This document shows positions 22,040 to 34,743 of a stretch of 64,000 bases of DNA, one piece after another. Position numbers and translations under genes: made by a program. Position 1 is the stretch's first letter. Each line of letters opens with the position of its first letter. This stretch comes from Sympetrum striolatum (Eukaryota; Arthropoda; Insecta; Odonata; Libellulidae), in contig OX388343.1 of NCBI GenBank assembly GCA_947579665.1, positions 89,756,254-89,820,253 on the forward strand, written 5' to 3'. The notes beneath the pieces are model-generated. The model was given only the letters and a program-made list of their open reading frames with translations. It was not told the DNA's origin and searched no databases.

Positions 22040-23300
22040 AATGTATAATAACTGCTGCCAGCAAAGTGAAAAATCGTAAGAGAAAGAGGCCCACTGGAGA
22101 TAAAGCTTGGGCCCTCTTAAGTTCAAGTAGTTGATCTATCGCGTGTTTTTAATTTAACCCATCCATAACCCATTTAACGTTTATAGACTTTCATTCCGCG
22201 GCAAAATCCCATTGTACCTCGTATCGATGACCGACTTCACAGATAAATCTAGCTATCTCTATATTTGACAGAACTCTATTACGCCTTTTCCTTGGACTGC
22301 CGATTCACTTTCCTTTTCGAATACGGAAGTCTTTTCGCCTCCGCTCCGTTCCTGGCTTCCTAATTAACTCGCTCAGCCTTTTGTCAATCTGTTCCCAACT
22401 GCCCCATAAAACGAAAATGGGTGTCCTAGATGAAGATTGAGCGCCAATAATGCGCTGATTCGTGTGCTGTTAATTTCCGCGAAGGTCGTCGATAGGTCGA
22501 GATCGGCAGCCCTCCACAAGTGGTCTTCAATTGCCTCCTCATTATTGGGATGTTTCCTCCTCACTGCTTCCCATTTCCCATCACATCCTCGCCCGCTTTT
22601 TCAACGTGTGCTGTTTGCGTTTTACAGTTTCCCGCGAGAGGTTTCGACCGAGCTCTGCCTCTTTTGAACTTTCCGCAGCGGAAGTGACTATGGTTGTACA
22701 CACGCTAGGGAAACATGTCTTCCCCTATACGCAAATTGCACTATTCCTTAATTGGTTCGCGAGGCCTACTTGGAGCGAGTCTTGTTTAACACGCAAAGAT
22801 TTACGTAAATCGGAGGAAATGTTGGGTGTGAAAGCGGTAATTGTATCACGGCCGGTTGACCACGTAGGTCTCACGATTCTTCAACGTGTGTCTTTTCACG
22901 GTTCGTGGTTTATTTCCGAAATAGTTGAACCTTACGGCTTAACATCCTAACCGTTATCTCCTTGTGGTTTTTATTGATGGAATAAATCTACTCCTTTTCT
23001 TTTACGTGAATGGCTCTTGTGATTATTCTTAGAAGCAGAGAAAGAGCTCGTCACGAGGACGTAAGCTTAACTTTGTAAAGCAATTTTTTCTTGAATCGGC
23101 GAATGGTAAGTTACCGCTGAACTATTTCCGAAAACTTCCCTAATGAGAATTAACGATGCGAATTGATTCACTTACATGATTAGGAATACTTATAAGGACA
23201 AGCAAAAAAGTCTAGGATAAGTCAGCGAACTGCTAGTTAGAGATGATCTTCGGAAAAAGGGCTTTTAGGTCATACTATTAGGAATAATTCTTTAAGTCAT
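22040..23300. other. Intergenic stretch with a moderately GC-rich 139-codon plus frame
   Basis: The plus frame at 22531-22950 is the longest here but has no known motif, and overlapping frames are open on the opposite strand (22373-22564). I treat it as non-coding. Confidence 0.4.
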
Positions 23301-23315
23301 TAAACTTTTTTATCA

Positions 23316-23543
23316 AGCGGCCCTGGTGGTGGAGTGGTTGGCGCTCTAATTATGCTCTATCACTCCGAACCCAAGATCCCGGGTTCGAATGCCGGCTGAT
23401 CGGATTTTTCTGATCAGGTAATGGTTGTATGTGCTCGTCTATTGTCGCTGTTGCTTTGGTGAAGTACCTCCTGATTAGTTCAGGAAAACTTAGGAGAACT
23501 TTACCATATATGTAGTGGCAAGAGCAGCTTAGGAGGAAAAGAA
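23316..23543 (+). mobile_element. tRNA-derived SINE, copy 2
   Basis: It has the same layout as copy 1: a CCTGGTGGTGGAGTGG head (diverged A-box), B-box GGTTCGAATGCC near 23382-23393, then GGATTTTTCTGATCAGG and a GTTGCTTTGGTGAAGTACC tail. Copy 1 and copy 2 are collinear over nearly their full length. Confidence 0.7.
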
Positions 23544-23697
23544 ATTCATTGCTCTTAGATCCTACGAGAAAATATTCTTAATGGCATATACATCACCTTG
23601 AAATACATAAGATCGTATATTTTAAGTAAAAAGCTGAGTGAGAGGCTTATAAGATGTGGAGTTGTCACTCAATTTCTGGGTGGGTTATATAACAAAG

Positions 23698-23830
23698 AAA
23701 AAACGAACTCTTTCTAACCTCACTATTTACTGGAAATGACCATGGTTTGTTTAGAGTCGTCATCAGATGATTCACATATAGCGGTGAACCACTTGTACTA
23801 AATAGCGTGGTTGGTAAAAGTTCGTTTTTT
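23698..23830 (-). repeat. Palindrome with hammerhead-like core lacking stem II
   Basis: The outer arms AAAAAACGAACT (23698-23709) and AGTTCGTTTTTT (23819-23830) are exact complements. The core on the minus strand (23766-23738) has CTGATGA and ACCATGGT-C, but the second strand of stem II is lost. CCACGAAGTCACGG, also found near other members, follows at about 23858. Confidence 0.6.
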
Positions 23831-23839
23831 TCCTTCGTC

Positions 23840-25130
23840 CTTCATGGAGTCCTGCCACGAAGTCACGGCCCAAGTGGTAAATCGATTAATATTTTAGTCG
23901 TGATTTCATTCTTTTAATGGAAAAGAGAAAAATAAAATACAAAAACGTTCAAATGAAACGGTGCGGAACAAACTTTATGAAAATAGTTCAGTAATTGTAT
24001 AATACCTTCATTCATCAGCTACCAGAAATTACTATAAATGAAAGTGATGATTTACCTGAAAGAGGCTAATATAAGTACTGAAAGTTACATCATGAATAAT
24101 AAAGCCTGTGGTAAAATTCAGAATACTTTTATTTCACAAGTATTAGGGAAAGGTAAATTATCTGCACGTGGAGTTTAAATCACATTCTTTACTTGGTATG
24201 AAGCAAGGAAGTAGAGGATAATCGATTTTATCAGCGGTATGCGGAAATAAGAGAAGGACAGCCTGAAATAACAGAAAAACACTGCCCGAAATAATTTAAT
24301 GATCAAAGAAAAGAAAAAGAAAAAACTGCCCATCATTGATTGTAAAAGCCTCATTTATATTGAAAAATTGGGGAGCTTGCCGAGAAAAAATTAAATTCAT
24401 GGATAATCGAAAGAAGAAGAAAAATTTAATTTTGAAGAAATTCTTTTTTGAAGAAAAAATTCTTTTGAGCTTTAATTAATTGCAAATATGTATATTGTAA
24501 AGGGAAACTGATGTAAAAGAGAATGAAGGATTCATACTCAAAACTTCAGAAGAGAGATCATGAGTACTTGATAGACTATATGAAAGGCTCTTCTACAAAA
24601 AGGCTGTGGAATTCTTTCTTACAAGGATAGACATTTAAAAGTGTGAACTGTGAATTTTAAAATGCAGAGATTATATAAAATTGATTTTCAATAGAAAATG
24701 ATCCAATCATAGCTAGAATATATAGTCAGCTGAATATCCAATGGAATGTGGCATGCATTGATGTATTTTAAAAATATTTTTATTAACTCAGAAATTTTAA
24801 ATATACAATTTTTACACAGTTTCTATAACTAGAAAACGTCACATTAAAAATGTTTTCCGCTTTCCTCTGGAAGATTGTAGTTTGAATAGGAGCTCTCTTG
24901 CGACTAACATTTCCTTAAGTTAAAAAAAGTAAGAGCGAATGGATGAAATTAAGAATGCCCCTCTTAGCATATGACTTCAGTGTAGTAGTAAAGATATCAT
25001 GTCGCTTGATATTGTCAATCTTGGCAGAATTAAGTTTCTCGAAAAAAGATGGATAACAATATTTTTTATTCCACTGGCTAACTTGAAGAGTTTTATATTT
25101 ATTTCATACCAATCTGGTCCTTGATAAGCT
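23840..25130. other. Intergenic stretch downstream of the receptor-like gene
   Basis: AT-rich and without recognised features. The poly(A) zone of the minus-strand gene probably begins at its right end. Confidence 0.5.
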
Positions 25131-25133
25131 AAT

Positions 25134-25849
25134 TTTATTTCTCGGTCCTAGCTTGGATTCTACGAAGTAGAAAAACTAGTTGAGTAGTTTAGCATCAATC
25201 CACGAAGAGGGGTTCATATCTTTTAATAATTTTCTCAAACCATCAATGGTTAAACTGAAAATCTTCTCGCGTGAAGAGAAATACATAATTAAACTATAAG
25301 CTTAATTGTAACGGTTCAAGTAGATCATTTTGCCGAAAATTTCGGATTCCAATTCTAGGAACAAAATTTCAAAATTTAAAAAGGTTTAATACTTCAATCG
25401 GAATCTTGAGAGCTTATACCGTCCCATTTTTGAGAAATACGTGTCAATACTTAAAAATTTCGCTACTCGCGATGAGCAATTGATATTTACCTTTATCATA
25501 AATTTCCGTTCCATCATTCATGGCGGAATACATAATCCTGCCAATTCAAATAGAAAGTATCACTTAAGAACAATATCCGCTGATGAAAACCCGACGCATA
25601 AACAAGAGGGAAAGAATTAATCCGCGAGATTCGGAATCAATGGGCGTGGATTGAGCCGCACCCGCCGCGGACTACACTGCTGCATCAGCGAAATCTTTTG
25701 GTCACATTCATCCCCATGCCAACGTAATTTTTTGATCATTGCTAGAAATTTTGCGTGGCAATCACATCCATGAAAAGAGAAACGTTTGTTTGCTTCGTCG
25801 CCATGGGGATGCCCTGGTGCGATACAGAGTCATTAGCCGACGATTGCGA
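25134..25849 (-). other. Putative 3' untranslated region and polyadenylation zone
   Basis: Downstream of the TAG stop the first about 200 bases are relatively GC-rich, as in many 3' UTRs. On the minus strand an ATTAAA variant occurs at 25390-25385 and canonical AATAAA at 25139-25134 and 25103-25098. The real cleavage site cannot be chosen from sequence alone. Confidence 0.3.
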
Positions 25850-26470
25850 CTAACTCTGGACTGATTGCTCTGAGGAGTTGGACTGGCGTCTCTGAGGCCT
25901 TCTGCTCCCTCTTCTCCTGGTCCCGCCCCCGTCGTTCTCCGCCCTCACCCTAAACATGGCGTAAATGGCGTAGATGCACACTCCGAAGGTCGCGAGCACC
26001 CCGATGCCGATGGCTATCAGAATCGCTATCACCTCCCACATGTTGTCTCCCGTTAATCCGTCAAGAAAGTCCAGTCCGAAGCTGGACTCCTCTTCCTCCT
26101 CTTCGGCGACGGTCACTTCGTCCTGCTTCGGGGGCGGTGGTGGAGGAGGAGGTGGTGGGCGGGAGATGGGAGGCGGGGGCGGGGGGCGCGTGATCGAAGG
26201 CGGAGGGCGTGTCCTCGGGGGCGGAGGAGGCGCCATTTCCGCCACCGTCGTCGGGTGCTCCGGGATCGTCGCGGGGTAGGCTTCGTCGGTGTCCGTCACG
26301 TCTGGATAATAGGGCGACACCGGAAGGCTTGGGGGCGCCGGTGGTGCGACGGGGGGCTGAGTGGGTGGTTCGGGGGCCGCTCTGCACTTGACGCCGTCCG
26401 CGTTGTGGGAGACGGGGAATCGGAAGCCGGGGATGAGGTTGAGCTCTCCTCCTCCAGTCATGTTACCTAC
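25850..26470 (-). CDS. Terminal exon of single-pass, Venus-flytrap-type (class C receptor-like) membrane protein
   Basis: This is the last coding exon. It starts after a pyrimidine-rich acceptor (tttccag) at 26471 and ends with TAG at 25850-25852, giving 206 residues in phase 0. It opens with VGNMTGGGELNLIPGF, which resembles the end of the mGluR ligand-binding domain (the 'IG.W....L.L' strand), and NMT is a possible N-glycosylation site. One Cys (about residue 29) follows. Residues 33-113 form a proline-rich stalk with runs of up to ten Pro, and an acidic run of about six Glu comes next. Residues 146-171 are a clear transmembrane helix (start EVIAILIAIGIG) flanked by Arg on the inner side. 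The tail is about 33 residues, rich in Arg and Ser, with no kinase, cyclase or seven-helix region. The layout recalls natriuretic peptide receptor C in form only. GC content is far above that of the flanking introns. The receptor class is inferred; the exon and the membrane helix are seen directly. Confidence 0.85.
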   Translation of the reverse strand, partial: VGNMTGGGELNLIPGFRFPVSHNADGVKCRAAPEPPTQPPVAPPAPPSLPVSPYYPDVTDTDEAYPATIPEHPTTVAEMAPPPPPRTRPPPSITRPPPPPPISRPPPPPPPPPPKQDEVTVAEEEEEESSFGLDFLDGLTGDNMWEVIAILIAIGIGVLATFGVCIYAIYAMFRVRAENDGGGTRRRGSRRPQRRQSNSSEQSVQS

Positions 26471-27137
26471 CTGGAAATTGGAATAAAAGAGGATTTATTT
26501 TATGGATACCGATAATATTAATAATAATGGAGGATTACACTATAATACATGACAATGTAGCGAAAATTGTTATTTCCCTGCGTAAAAATGTAGCGAAATA
26601 GCAATTATCCATCAAAGGCTGGCTAACACCCGTAAAACCATTCCGGAATGTACACAACATTGCAGACATGAGCCAAGCAGTATATTAGAAAACAATGAAG
26701 TGAAATTATATTGGGATAAAGAAATTACGACGGATATTACCATAAATTTCAATAGGCTGGATGCAATAAATATAAACGAGGAGCGAGTATAAGTATTGAT
26801 AAGTAGAAACGAGAAGATGAATAAAAGAAATTAGAGTAATCCTCAACCATAACCTTCGAAGTACATATTCTACTAAAGTAAATAAATATACGAAATTATT
26901 TATAGAAATTCAGGAACTATGGAAGTTAAATTAAGCAAAAATCATACCCATGATGATATCTTCAACAAGAGTAGTACTATATATTTTAGAGGGCAATCTC
27001 GAAAACTTAAACGATGGTATTAACAAACATTTGATGCAAAAGTCAGTAATCATGGATACTTAATAGTTAGATCATTTTTAAATCAAAATATGTAATAAAG
27101 TAATATGAATAATGTGTATATACCTCTGTGAAAAATG

Positions 27138-27184
27138 TTTCGTAATGGGAACTTGACATCAGTCCGTTCCTATTACGTAAAATG
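27138..27184. repeat. Imperfect hairpin
   Basis: TTTCGTAATGGGAAC and GTTCCTATTACGTAAA pair with few mismatches around a TTGACATCAGTCC loop, about 700 bp downstream (in gene sense) of the donor-side intron interior. No family assigned. Confidence 0.4.
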
Positions 27185-30100
27185 CCGTCACTTTTCGGCG
27201 AGAAAGAAAAAAATAAATGATGATAATAACAAAGGACTTTATTCAGGATGTTAAATTATAAAGTGAAATAGATTAAAACACAGGTTAAATGTATAGAATA
27301 CTGAATTCAGGAATGATTGAAACTAGAAGACAGTCGCCAAATTGGCTCTGAGCCTAGGCTTTCCATAGAGTAGTAAATACTGTTCTCCCACTCTGCTGCT
27401 AATGTCGAATAGGTCCAAGGATGTCTCAAGATTACTTATGTAATGGAGGAAGTCTAATAAATAGTAAAATTATCTTCCCTAAGTTATAATTTAACATTTC
27501 ACAAGTTTCTATGATTTTGAATACAATTCACTGCAAAATTTGGCCTGGAGGAAGAGTATAATGAAAATAACTCACGATCTCGTAGTTCTGTTGCACAAAA
27601 CAAAATAACTAAATTTTCCGTAGTTACGTTTAAAATTACCGCTTTCGACGTCCCTCCGTCGTTTTCTCTTTAATATGGCGCTATAACATCAAAACTGGCC
27701 GTTTTAAATAACAGGCGATTTTACAAAGTTTTATTTTAGTTTCAATCATAAATATCCACGAAGTGAAAGCTTCGGCTATTATTTACATAAGGTTATGATG
27801 GTGATTTTGGTTAATTTTTTATTCGTCTAATAAGATGCTGCTACATTTAATACTATGATTTAAACCTGAATGCATATATTCCATAACATACCATTCGTAT
27901 AATACATAATTAATGTTGGGATTAATTAAGGGCTCTTGAAGGCTATTCAACATGTATATGAATTTATTATTCTATAAACATTCTTTAGTATGACATTGTG
28001 ATAATAGAAAGGAACTTTGATAAATATAGACAGTGAAACTGTAATTCACTAAAAGGCAAGCCCAGTTTTAATCCTTTTATTTTCCATATCTTATAAATAA
28101 GAAGTAATGTTTCACTCGAGAGATGCACCCGAGTAACTTTGATTTGTATGTATTCTTCGATTGCGATGTTTTATTTCGATCTTGAAAGTTATATGGCCGT
28201 CAAATGCGGAACTAGATTAATTTTTGATTACGCAATAGATCTATCATGCCGCTATCTTTACTGTACTTAGTTTAAACAAGCACCCATAACAAGTAAATGG
28301 ACTCAATCATCTATGGATAAATAATACAGAAAAATGTCAAAACTTTCCTTAAACATCCCATACGACCGATGTCGGATTGATTAATATAAAGACATTGGAA
28401 ACCTCAGGCTGATCGGTACTATTTCAATTTTCCACTCTTGTGGAATTTCTAATGGGAATTGTGCACCAAACGCAAGGATAATAAAATGTCCTGATTTTAA
28501 AGTGAGTTTTTATGAGTCGCCTTGAGGTAAAATGAAATAAAGACTTCCTCTTTGGTTATTGCGGTTTGCTTTCAATCCGTTCCAAGACTAACAATTGAAC
28601 TCATTCGCAACTTCGAGACCGCCGTGAATGCCCACTCCCCTTGAGCTTAAGAGACTTGCAAATTTTATTTCCCTCGCCCATATATTAAGTCTTTTCATTC
28701 GATAATGAATGGGTTGAGTATTCAATGGTAACCTACATATATACTTAAGATATTGCTACAGATAATGTATATTCTTGAAAGCCAATGAGGATGACGCGGA
28801 GTGTTTCATCTCATTCTTTGCTTTAAGCCAAACGCAAATTTTTCTTTCAAGATATTACGAAGTATTAGTTTACGAAAATTTCAAGTTTTTTTTAGAATTC
28901 CTTAATTATATGCTGAAATTTGATATATTTGTAAGCTTATGGTATAAATCGTAAACCTCAATTTGAAACGTAAAATTGCAAACAAAAAGCAGCAAAATGG
29001 TGTTTACTGTTTTAAGTACTCTCTAGTATAACTTCGTAGATGGAAGGGATACTTCTTTAAATCCATGCGAGTCAATAACTCAGAAGAGTGCGCTGATAAG
29101 AGACTCAAACGGACTTGTTGATATCGAGGGAAATATATCATTGGTGTTGCTGCAAACTGGATAGGGTGAATTGGTCATTTAACGTGGTCTCTGGTTGGAG
29201 GATCAGGTTGGATCGATTTGTGTTTAATGAGGTGAGAATCCAAGAGTTCCGATTTATTATGCAATGTAAAGAGAATCTTCATTTTATTAAAGTCTGCAAA
29301 TGTGCAATTGTGTGAATACTATCATAGCTTTATTGCTGTGTCATCATACGGTTTTTGTAAATAATAAGATAGTTGAGCTTGCCAACGAAACATGAGCCTT
29401 AGTTAATTTCCCTGGATAAAATTGAAAAGTGAGACAACGTGATTATCCATAAAAGCTAAGCAGCTATTTTAGTAGCTAAAATAAGTTTTTGATGGGATGA
29501 TTCCTTTAATTTTTGGGATTAAATAATACAAAAATTACTGGGGGAGTTAATATAAATTACCAGCTCTGACTGCCAGCTAACGTTTGTATTTGTTACGTAA
29601 GTCTAAAATTAATCTTATCTACAAATAAATTAATCACTGGAATTAAAAAATACTTGTTAATTCCAAAAGAGAAGGGCATTTATATTCTTTATACGCTGCA
29701 ACAAGTACCTGGGAATGGATAATAATCATATTAGAAATGATTCGTTGGATTAGTGGCGGAGAGCGAATTTGAAACCCTGGTATTTCCACAATTCTGTCAT
29801 CGCGTCTCAAATTTGAAATGCTTTAACCTATCGTGTCTTTGCGATTAATGTCATGGGAACTTCAAGAACATTTCCATTATTTACTCCGTTTGGATAGTTT
29901 CATATCTACCGTGGTGAAGTAGGTAAACGAGATGCTTTTTTACCGCAGCTCTTGCTTTGTCATTTTTGGCGTGCCACTCTACTCACCGTTATTTCATTTG
30001 ATTTGTGACTAATTCAGTTTAACAGTATTCGTCAGGGAAACTGCCAGGAATCCATCCATTTCTGGGAAATAGTCGACTTTCACATTCCTCTAAATCGGAC

Positions 30101-30480
30101 ATTTCTTCTTAATCATTATTCACCCCGTCGATCATGCGTTATTTATCACTATCATCTCAAGTTATGTATCCTTCATCAGAATATGAGGTTTATCAGAGTG
30201 CCTTCCGACCACGACATGAATGAGCGAGCATTTTCTGGCATATGATTTAGGTAGAGAGCAATAACTTTTTGGTTGAGTTCTTTTCTTTATCTCAAGATAT
30301 CGCTCTGCGTCAGTATTGATCCTATGATTTTGGTTCGAAAACCTTAGGTTTTTAGTTTGCATTTACATTCTGAAATTAAAATTTGTCATGTAAGTTCTTG
30401 TGGACATCAGCGGCAATTATAGGGTCTTCGTTTTGGCTCGATTAGGCTTAATTGAAAATGCAATTATTTTTACATATATA

Positions 30481-30709
30481 CTGGTTGAGAACACTCCAAA
30501 AACCATCAAATAACAAGTTACAGTTGGCCGACACGTAGTATTTCGATCTTCAAAAGATCTTCAAGGATGAACTGAAGGATGTAGACTATGAACTGACAGT
30601 GACTGACAGTCCACGTCTGTCAGTCCATTCTTGAAGACGATCTCTTGGAGATCGAAATACGTATTAGCCAACAGTAAATGTTATTTGATGGTTATTGGGT
30701 ATAACCAGT
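30481..30709 (+). repeat. Large palindrome with two inverted hammerhead-like units
   Basis: The arms AACCATCAAATAAC (30501-30514) and GTTATTTGATGGTT (30680-30693) are exact complements. The plus-strand core at 30631-30663 has TTGAAGA (C3 changed), a perfect 6-bp stem II (GATCTC/GAGATC), GAA and AT-AC-GT-A. A more degenerate inverted partner lies at 30564-30536. The centre carries repeated ACTGACAGT motifs (30592-30623). Confidence 0.6.
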
Positions 30710-31377
30710 TTAGGATAACCATCAGCGCCCATCCTTCGCTTATTACATAATATAAACGTTAGAGGTTTAAGAAATCCCCTCAAATCCGCCTCTGCCAATG
30801 GTCCACAACGTGTTCTACTCCTAAAGATGGAAGCATGGATATTAAAATATACATCGGGTACCTCTTAGAAGGTCAGTATTCCGGGTATTTACATCGTTTC
30901 GGGAATTGGCAGAGACGCAATACGGAGCACTGAAAAAGACAGCTTTCTAAGTCGTATTCCAAACGTCTTACCTTACATAATCAGAACAGCTCCATTTTCC
31001 ATGCTAAAAATTTTTGTTCCGAATACATAATGAAGTTTTCTCCGAAGTAGTAACAGAAAATCGCTTTGAAGAAGCCGATTCTTATTCTTATAATACGGGA
31101 AAGTTTTAAGTCAAAGTTTAAGTGGAAAGAAATGCTTCAAACACGTTCAGTAAATTTCATTAATTCAGCAAGTTTAGTTTTATAGTTGCGAGGGATGATT
31201 TGTTTCAAAGTGCAACTTCTGCGGAAATAGTCAAAGCTGCGACATGGATTTTACCATCACAACTCTTTTTCGGTTGATATAATTCAACACAATAGTAAAG
31301 AGAAGGTCGCTGTTGGTTTTGTTAAAATAATAAGGAAATTTACCAAAAACGATTAAAAACAGACTTACAGTATTGCT

Positions 31378-31412
31378 GATACGTAATTCGCTCTCTATGA
31401 GAGTATCTTCAG
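31378..31412 (-). repeat. Degenerate hammerhead-like core
   Basis: The minus strand reads CTGAAGA, a stem II built on CTCTC-ATA-GAGAG, GAA, then TTACGTA in place of the standard helix III. It is closest to the element at 30.6 kb (shared CAGTATTGCTGATACGTA-like flank). Confidence 0.4.
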
Positions 31413-32748
31413 AACTTAACCGACAGAGAGGGACTCTGCAGTTTTTCTTTCGAAGAAAAAGGAAAATAAAGTAGTTCTGGATTCCTGGAAATTAAAATCT
31501 GTCGCTGCTTGCTTGGAAAAACTTCGTGTTTGATTTATTTATCTTCGATCATCGGAAGTTGAGGAGGAAGTTTGAGCAAACATTTCAAATTTCATGAATT
31601 CGCTCTTTCGTGAATACACGAAGCAAGTCACGGTTGTCAAAGGTGATTCCAAAAGCTATAAGGAGTGGAAAAGGTCGTAAGAGAAATCCGGAAGTATAGG
31701 AATGCTTTCATTATCTGTGGAGATTTTATCTTCACAGTAACTATTTCGCTTCCTTTATTAATACGAGAAAACATAAGAAAGGAGAACACCTTTAAAAGTT
31801 AACGGCTCTTCTTGAAGTGATCGCTCTTGAGTTCTCATCAGCAAAGACACCGGTAGATCATTGTGATTGAGAGAATAATTCCTTTATTTCTACTCGTAGT
31901 ATATATATTGATGAGGATTTTTCACCTAAAAAATTTGAAATTTATCTTTGGGAGGGAGTAAAAAGTTGAAAAATTGAAAATGATGATATTTGTAAATTGA
32001 ATCTACCCTTTAGATTTATGTGCTTGTTATTTAAGTTTATCCTTATGTTTCGAAATCAGGTATACTATTTGTGATGGTGCATATGCATCGAAATATGCCA
32101 ATTTTAGATGTAAAAGGGTGAAGAAATATTGGAGAAAGTAAGATATCTCGTGTATATAGAGTACGAGTCACCCATTAAAAGAATGCAAATAATAAAAAAA
32201 ATCTTCAAAAGCTGCTGGATATTTATGAGCTCTTTTGAATTTTTTGTTTTTACTGTGAACATAGGGTGAAAGTGGATAAACGCGCGTAGTAAATGAAGGT
32301 AGATTGCGGAAAGTTTGCCGCAAAATAAATATGAAAACACGAAGATTGACTTAGCAGTAGTAAGATGTTTTTACAATGGCGATATGCTAGGGACGCAGCG
32401 TGCGTTTTGCTTGCATTTACCTAATTGTCGTTACCGTTACGTACCTATTCCAATAATCTACTTCAATGAGGGTATATTCATGACAAATTTCACGTATTTC
32501 ATAATATTTTCTTTGTTTTAGAATTTATTTATATTTTATGTCAGACTCAGATAAGTCAGAGTCCTCCCAATGATCGAAGTTTTAAATTTAACTCCAAAAT
32601 TTGATGACAAAAACAAATATACATAATCCGACACAATAGCAGTATCTAAACATACTGTGAGGAAATGTAAATGCTATTGCATTATATTCATTCATCATGA
32701 GTGTTCTGCCTTTCGGTAGGCTCATGTACAATCTCAAAAATCCCCGTT

Positions 32749-33056
32749 AAATTACCATCGAATGCAATCTAATGTAAATCTACAAAAAAATATCTTACTC
32801 TTATCCCCCAGGTTCTTAAGAAATTCCACTGGGATCTCGTCAACCCCCGTTGCTTTATTCCCTTTCATATCACGTAATGCCCGTTCTGTTTCACTATGAA
32901 GTAACCCAGGTCCAAAATCGTCTTCTTCAACTTCTTCCTCACTTTCTATTTCGATGTTGATACAGGTACCTATAGGATAGGATAGGATACCTATAGGCCT
33001 CATATTTTTCCCGTACAATTCCTCAACGTATTCCTTCCATCGTCCTCTTATAGTGA
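32749..33056 (-). pseudogene. LINE reverse transcriptase N-terminal fragment (RTE/CR1-like)
   Basis: The minus strand has RGRWKEYVEELYGKN, then an acidic insert, then ALRDMKGNKATGVDEIPVEF, the signature of the linker and first RT block of RTE/CR1-type endonuclease-reverse transcriptases. The frame stops after CIRW, and the 5' part is absent from 33057 upward. It is a dead fragment inside the last intron of the receptor gene, on the same strand as that gene. Confidence 0.7.
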
Positions 33057-33355
33057 CTAAGCCCTTCCACTACGACAAGGTTGTAGTCCAGCGGAGGGGT
33101 GCATTATATATGTGGCGTGTTTTTCACTTTTCATGGCCGAAAAAGAATCTTCGACTACGGTAAAGGAGAATATCGTATTCATTGTGAGCTGAAAGCAAGA
33201 ACTTTTTTCCAACCCAAAATCCAAACCTCTCGTTTTTGAATGATAGTCACACAAATTGATTTTTTCCCTTTTCTCTATTAAGTCTCGATCACTTGTGCTT
33301 CTCAAGTTTATGATGCATTATCATAGGTGTCATATGTAGAAATACCACCTAAAAA

Positions 33356-33955
33356 ATTGCTCTGGCAGGACTTAGCTGGGAACAAACTTCGGAACATAAA
33401 ACCTGTCGTCTTATCCTAGCAGTCCTCCGTTCGGAACAGTAGGCGAGAGGAAGTCGTGATTGCACGTTTGAGGATAGGCCACTGTGCTTTGACCCATTCA
33501 TTCCCTTTCGCAAATGGGGAACCAGCACCAATGTGTCTCAGATGCAACTGTCTGCTATCAATAAAACACTTACTCACGGATTGTGAAGAATACCAAGATT
33601 TGCGGGACCAAATACGCATCAAAGGAGAGATTAGAGACATATTAGGTGACAACCCAGAAAACCTTGACAGGGCATTACAGTTCTTCAGGGAAGCAGGTCT
33701 GTATCATCGTCTCTAACCCTGGAACAATCGCGCAAAAGCCTTTTCCTTTTAATTAATTAATTAATTTATTTTATCTTCAGTAATTGTCTTAGCTCATTAT
33801 AAGGTGACGTTTGCATGTTTTTAGCTGTTTAGGATTTTAATATGTCAATGTTCTGTCTATATTTGTAATGATAGAAACCGTCATATTTTTTGAGTCACTG
33901 GCGCAAATAACCTAGCGGTTGACGCGCAAAATTTTAATACCACTACTACTAAAAA
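33356..33955 (+). pseudogene. 5'-truncated LINE 3' end with CCHC tail
   Basis: The plus frame reads WQDLAGNKLRNIKP, one in-frame TAG, then REEVVIARLRIGHCALTH and a zinc-knuckle-like CLRCNCLLSIKHLLTDC (CxxC...H....C), the usual C-terminus of I/R1/Jockey-type LINE ORF2. The coding part ends at 33716. It is followed by a 3' tail with an (AATT)n stretch near 33750 and TACCACTACTACTA near 33940. The orientation is opposite to the fragment at 32749-33056. Confidence 0.75.
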
Positions 33956-34526
33956 GTTGCTCCCCCAGGTGATTTATAATATATGATAAGAAATTTTGGA
34001 GATTCCCATTGACATTCGTCGCCAAATGCAGTGCTAAAGGTACGCATTTAAAATATATATCTACAACAACTTTTGATTTTGAAAAACAGTTTCATGCTAT
34101 TTTATTAAAATTTTGTCGCATACAATAAGAGAAAACCAATGAATTATCAAAAGATTTAATTATGTAACAAATGGGTAGGATTGATGCGAGACATGAATTG
34201 CAAGACATAAAAAATTATTGAACACTCATTTGATAAAAAATAACATTCTTCTTCCGTAACTAAATAAGTTGTTAGAAATGATACATTTTATGTACTCTTA
34301 TATTAGATTTACTCAATACATAATTATGTCAATTACAATAAAGCCAGCATTTTCTTATAAGGGTTAGCGAGGGCATCATGCCGTAAAATGATTGTCGAAA
34401 CCGTATTATTCTTCATCACTCATCGGTAAGAATATGTTGCATATAAGAATATCAACAGTCTTTCATTTAGAATCCATGAATATTTTGAGCCAATATGAGT
34501 ACGGAAAGAAGCTAAGAAATAATTGC

Positions 34527-34619
34527 ACTTTTGCCACAATTTTAAAAAAATTTGTGCTAAAAGTAATCTTTCCATTATGGATTACCACAGCACCTCACCT
34601 GATTCGGTGAAATTTATTC
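34527..34619 (+). repeat. Palindrome remnant plus dispersed repeat segment, copy 2
   Basis: ACTTTTGCCACAA (34527-34539) pairs with TTGTGCTAAAAGT (34552-34564) at 11 of 13 positions, again with no ribozyme core. The following 52 bases match 747-798 closely (CTTTCCATTATGGATTACCA, then CACCTC.CCTG.TTC.GTGAA). Both copies have the same order of parts. Confidence 0.55.
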
Positions 34620-34743
34620 AATATGAGTACGATTTGAGTTCAGGTAGTGCAAGGAATGGACGCAATGGCAAATTATACGTTTTGGCAAGGATTGGTATGA
34701 TTGGCTTATTTCATGAGCTGCTCGGCGTAAACCTTTGTATTTT

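Noticed and set aside
22531..22950. 139-codon plus-strand open frame
   Set aside because: No motif or splice context, overlapping open frames on both strands; composition of a chance frame in a GC-raised patch.
25974..26515. Gly- and Arg-rich plus-strand frames and a second minus frame over the terminal exon
   Set aside because: They mirror the proline-rich coding sequence; no splice or start context supports them.
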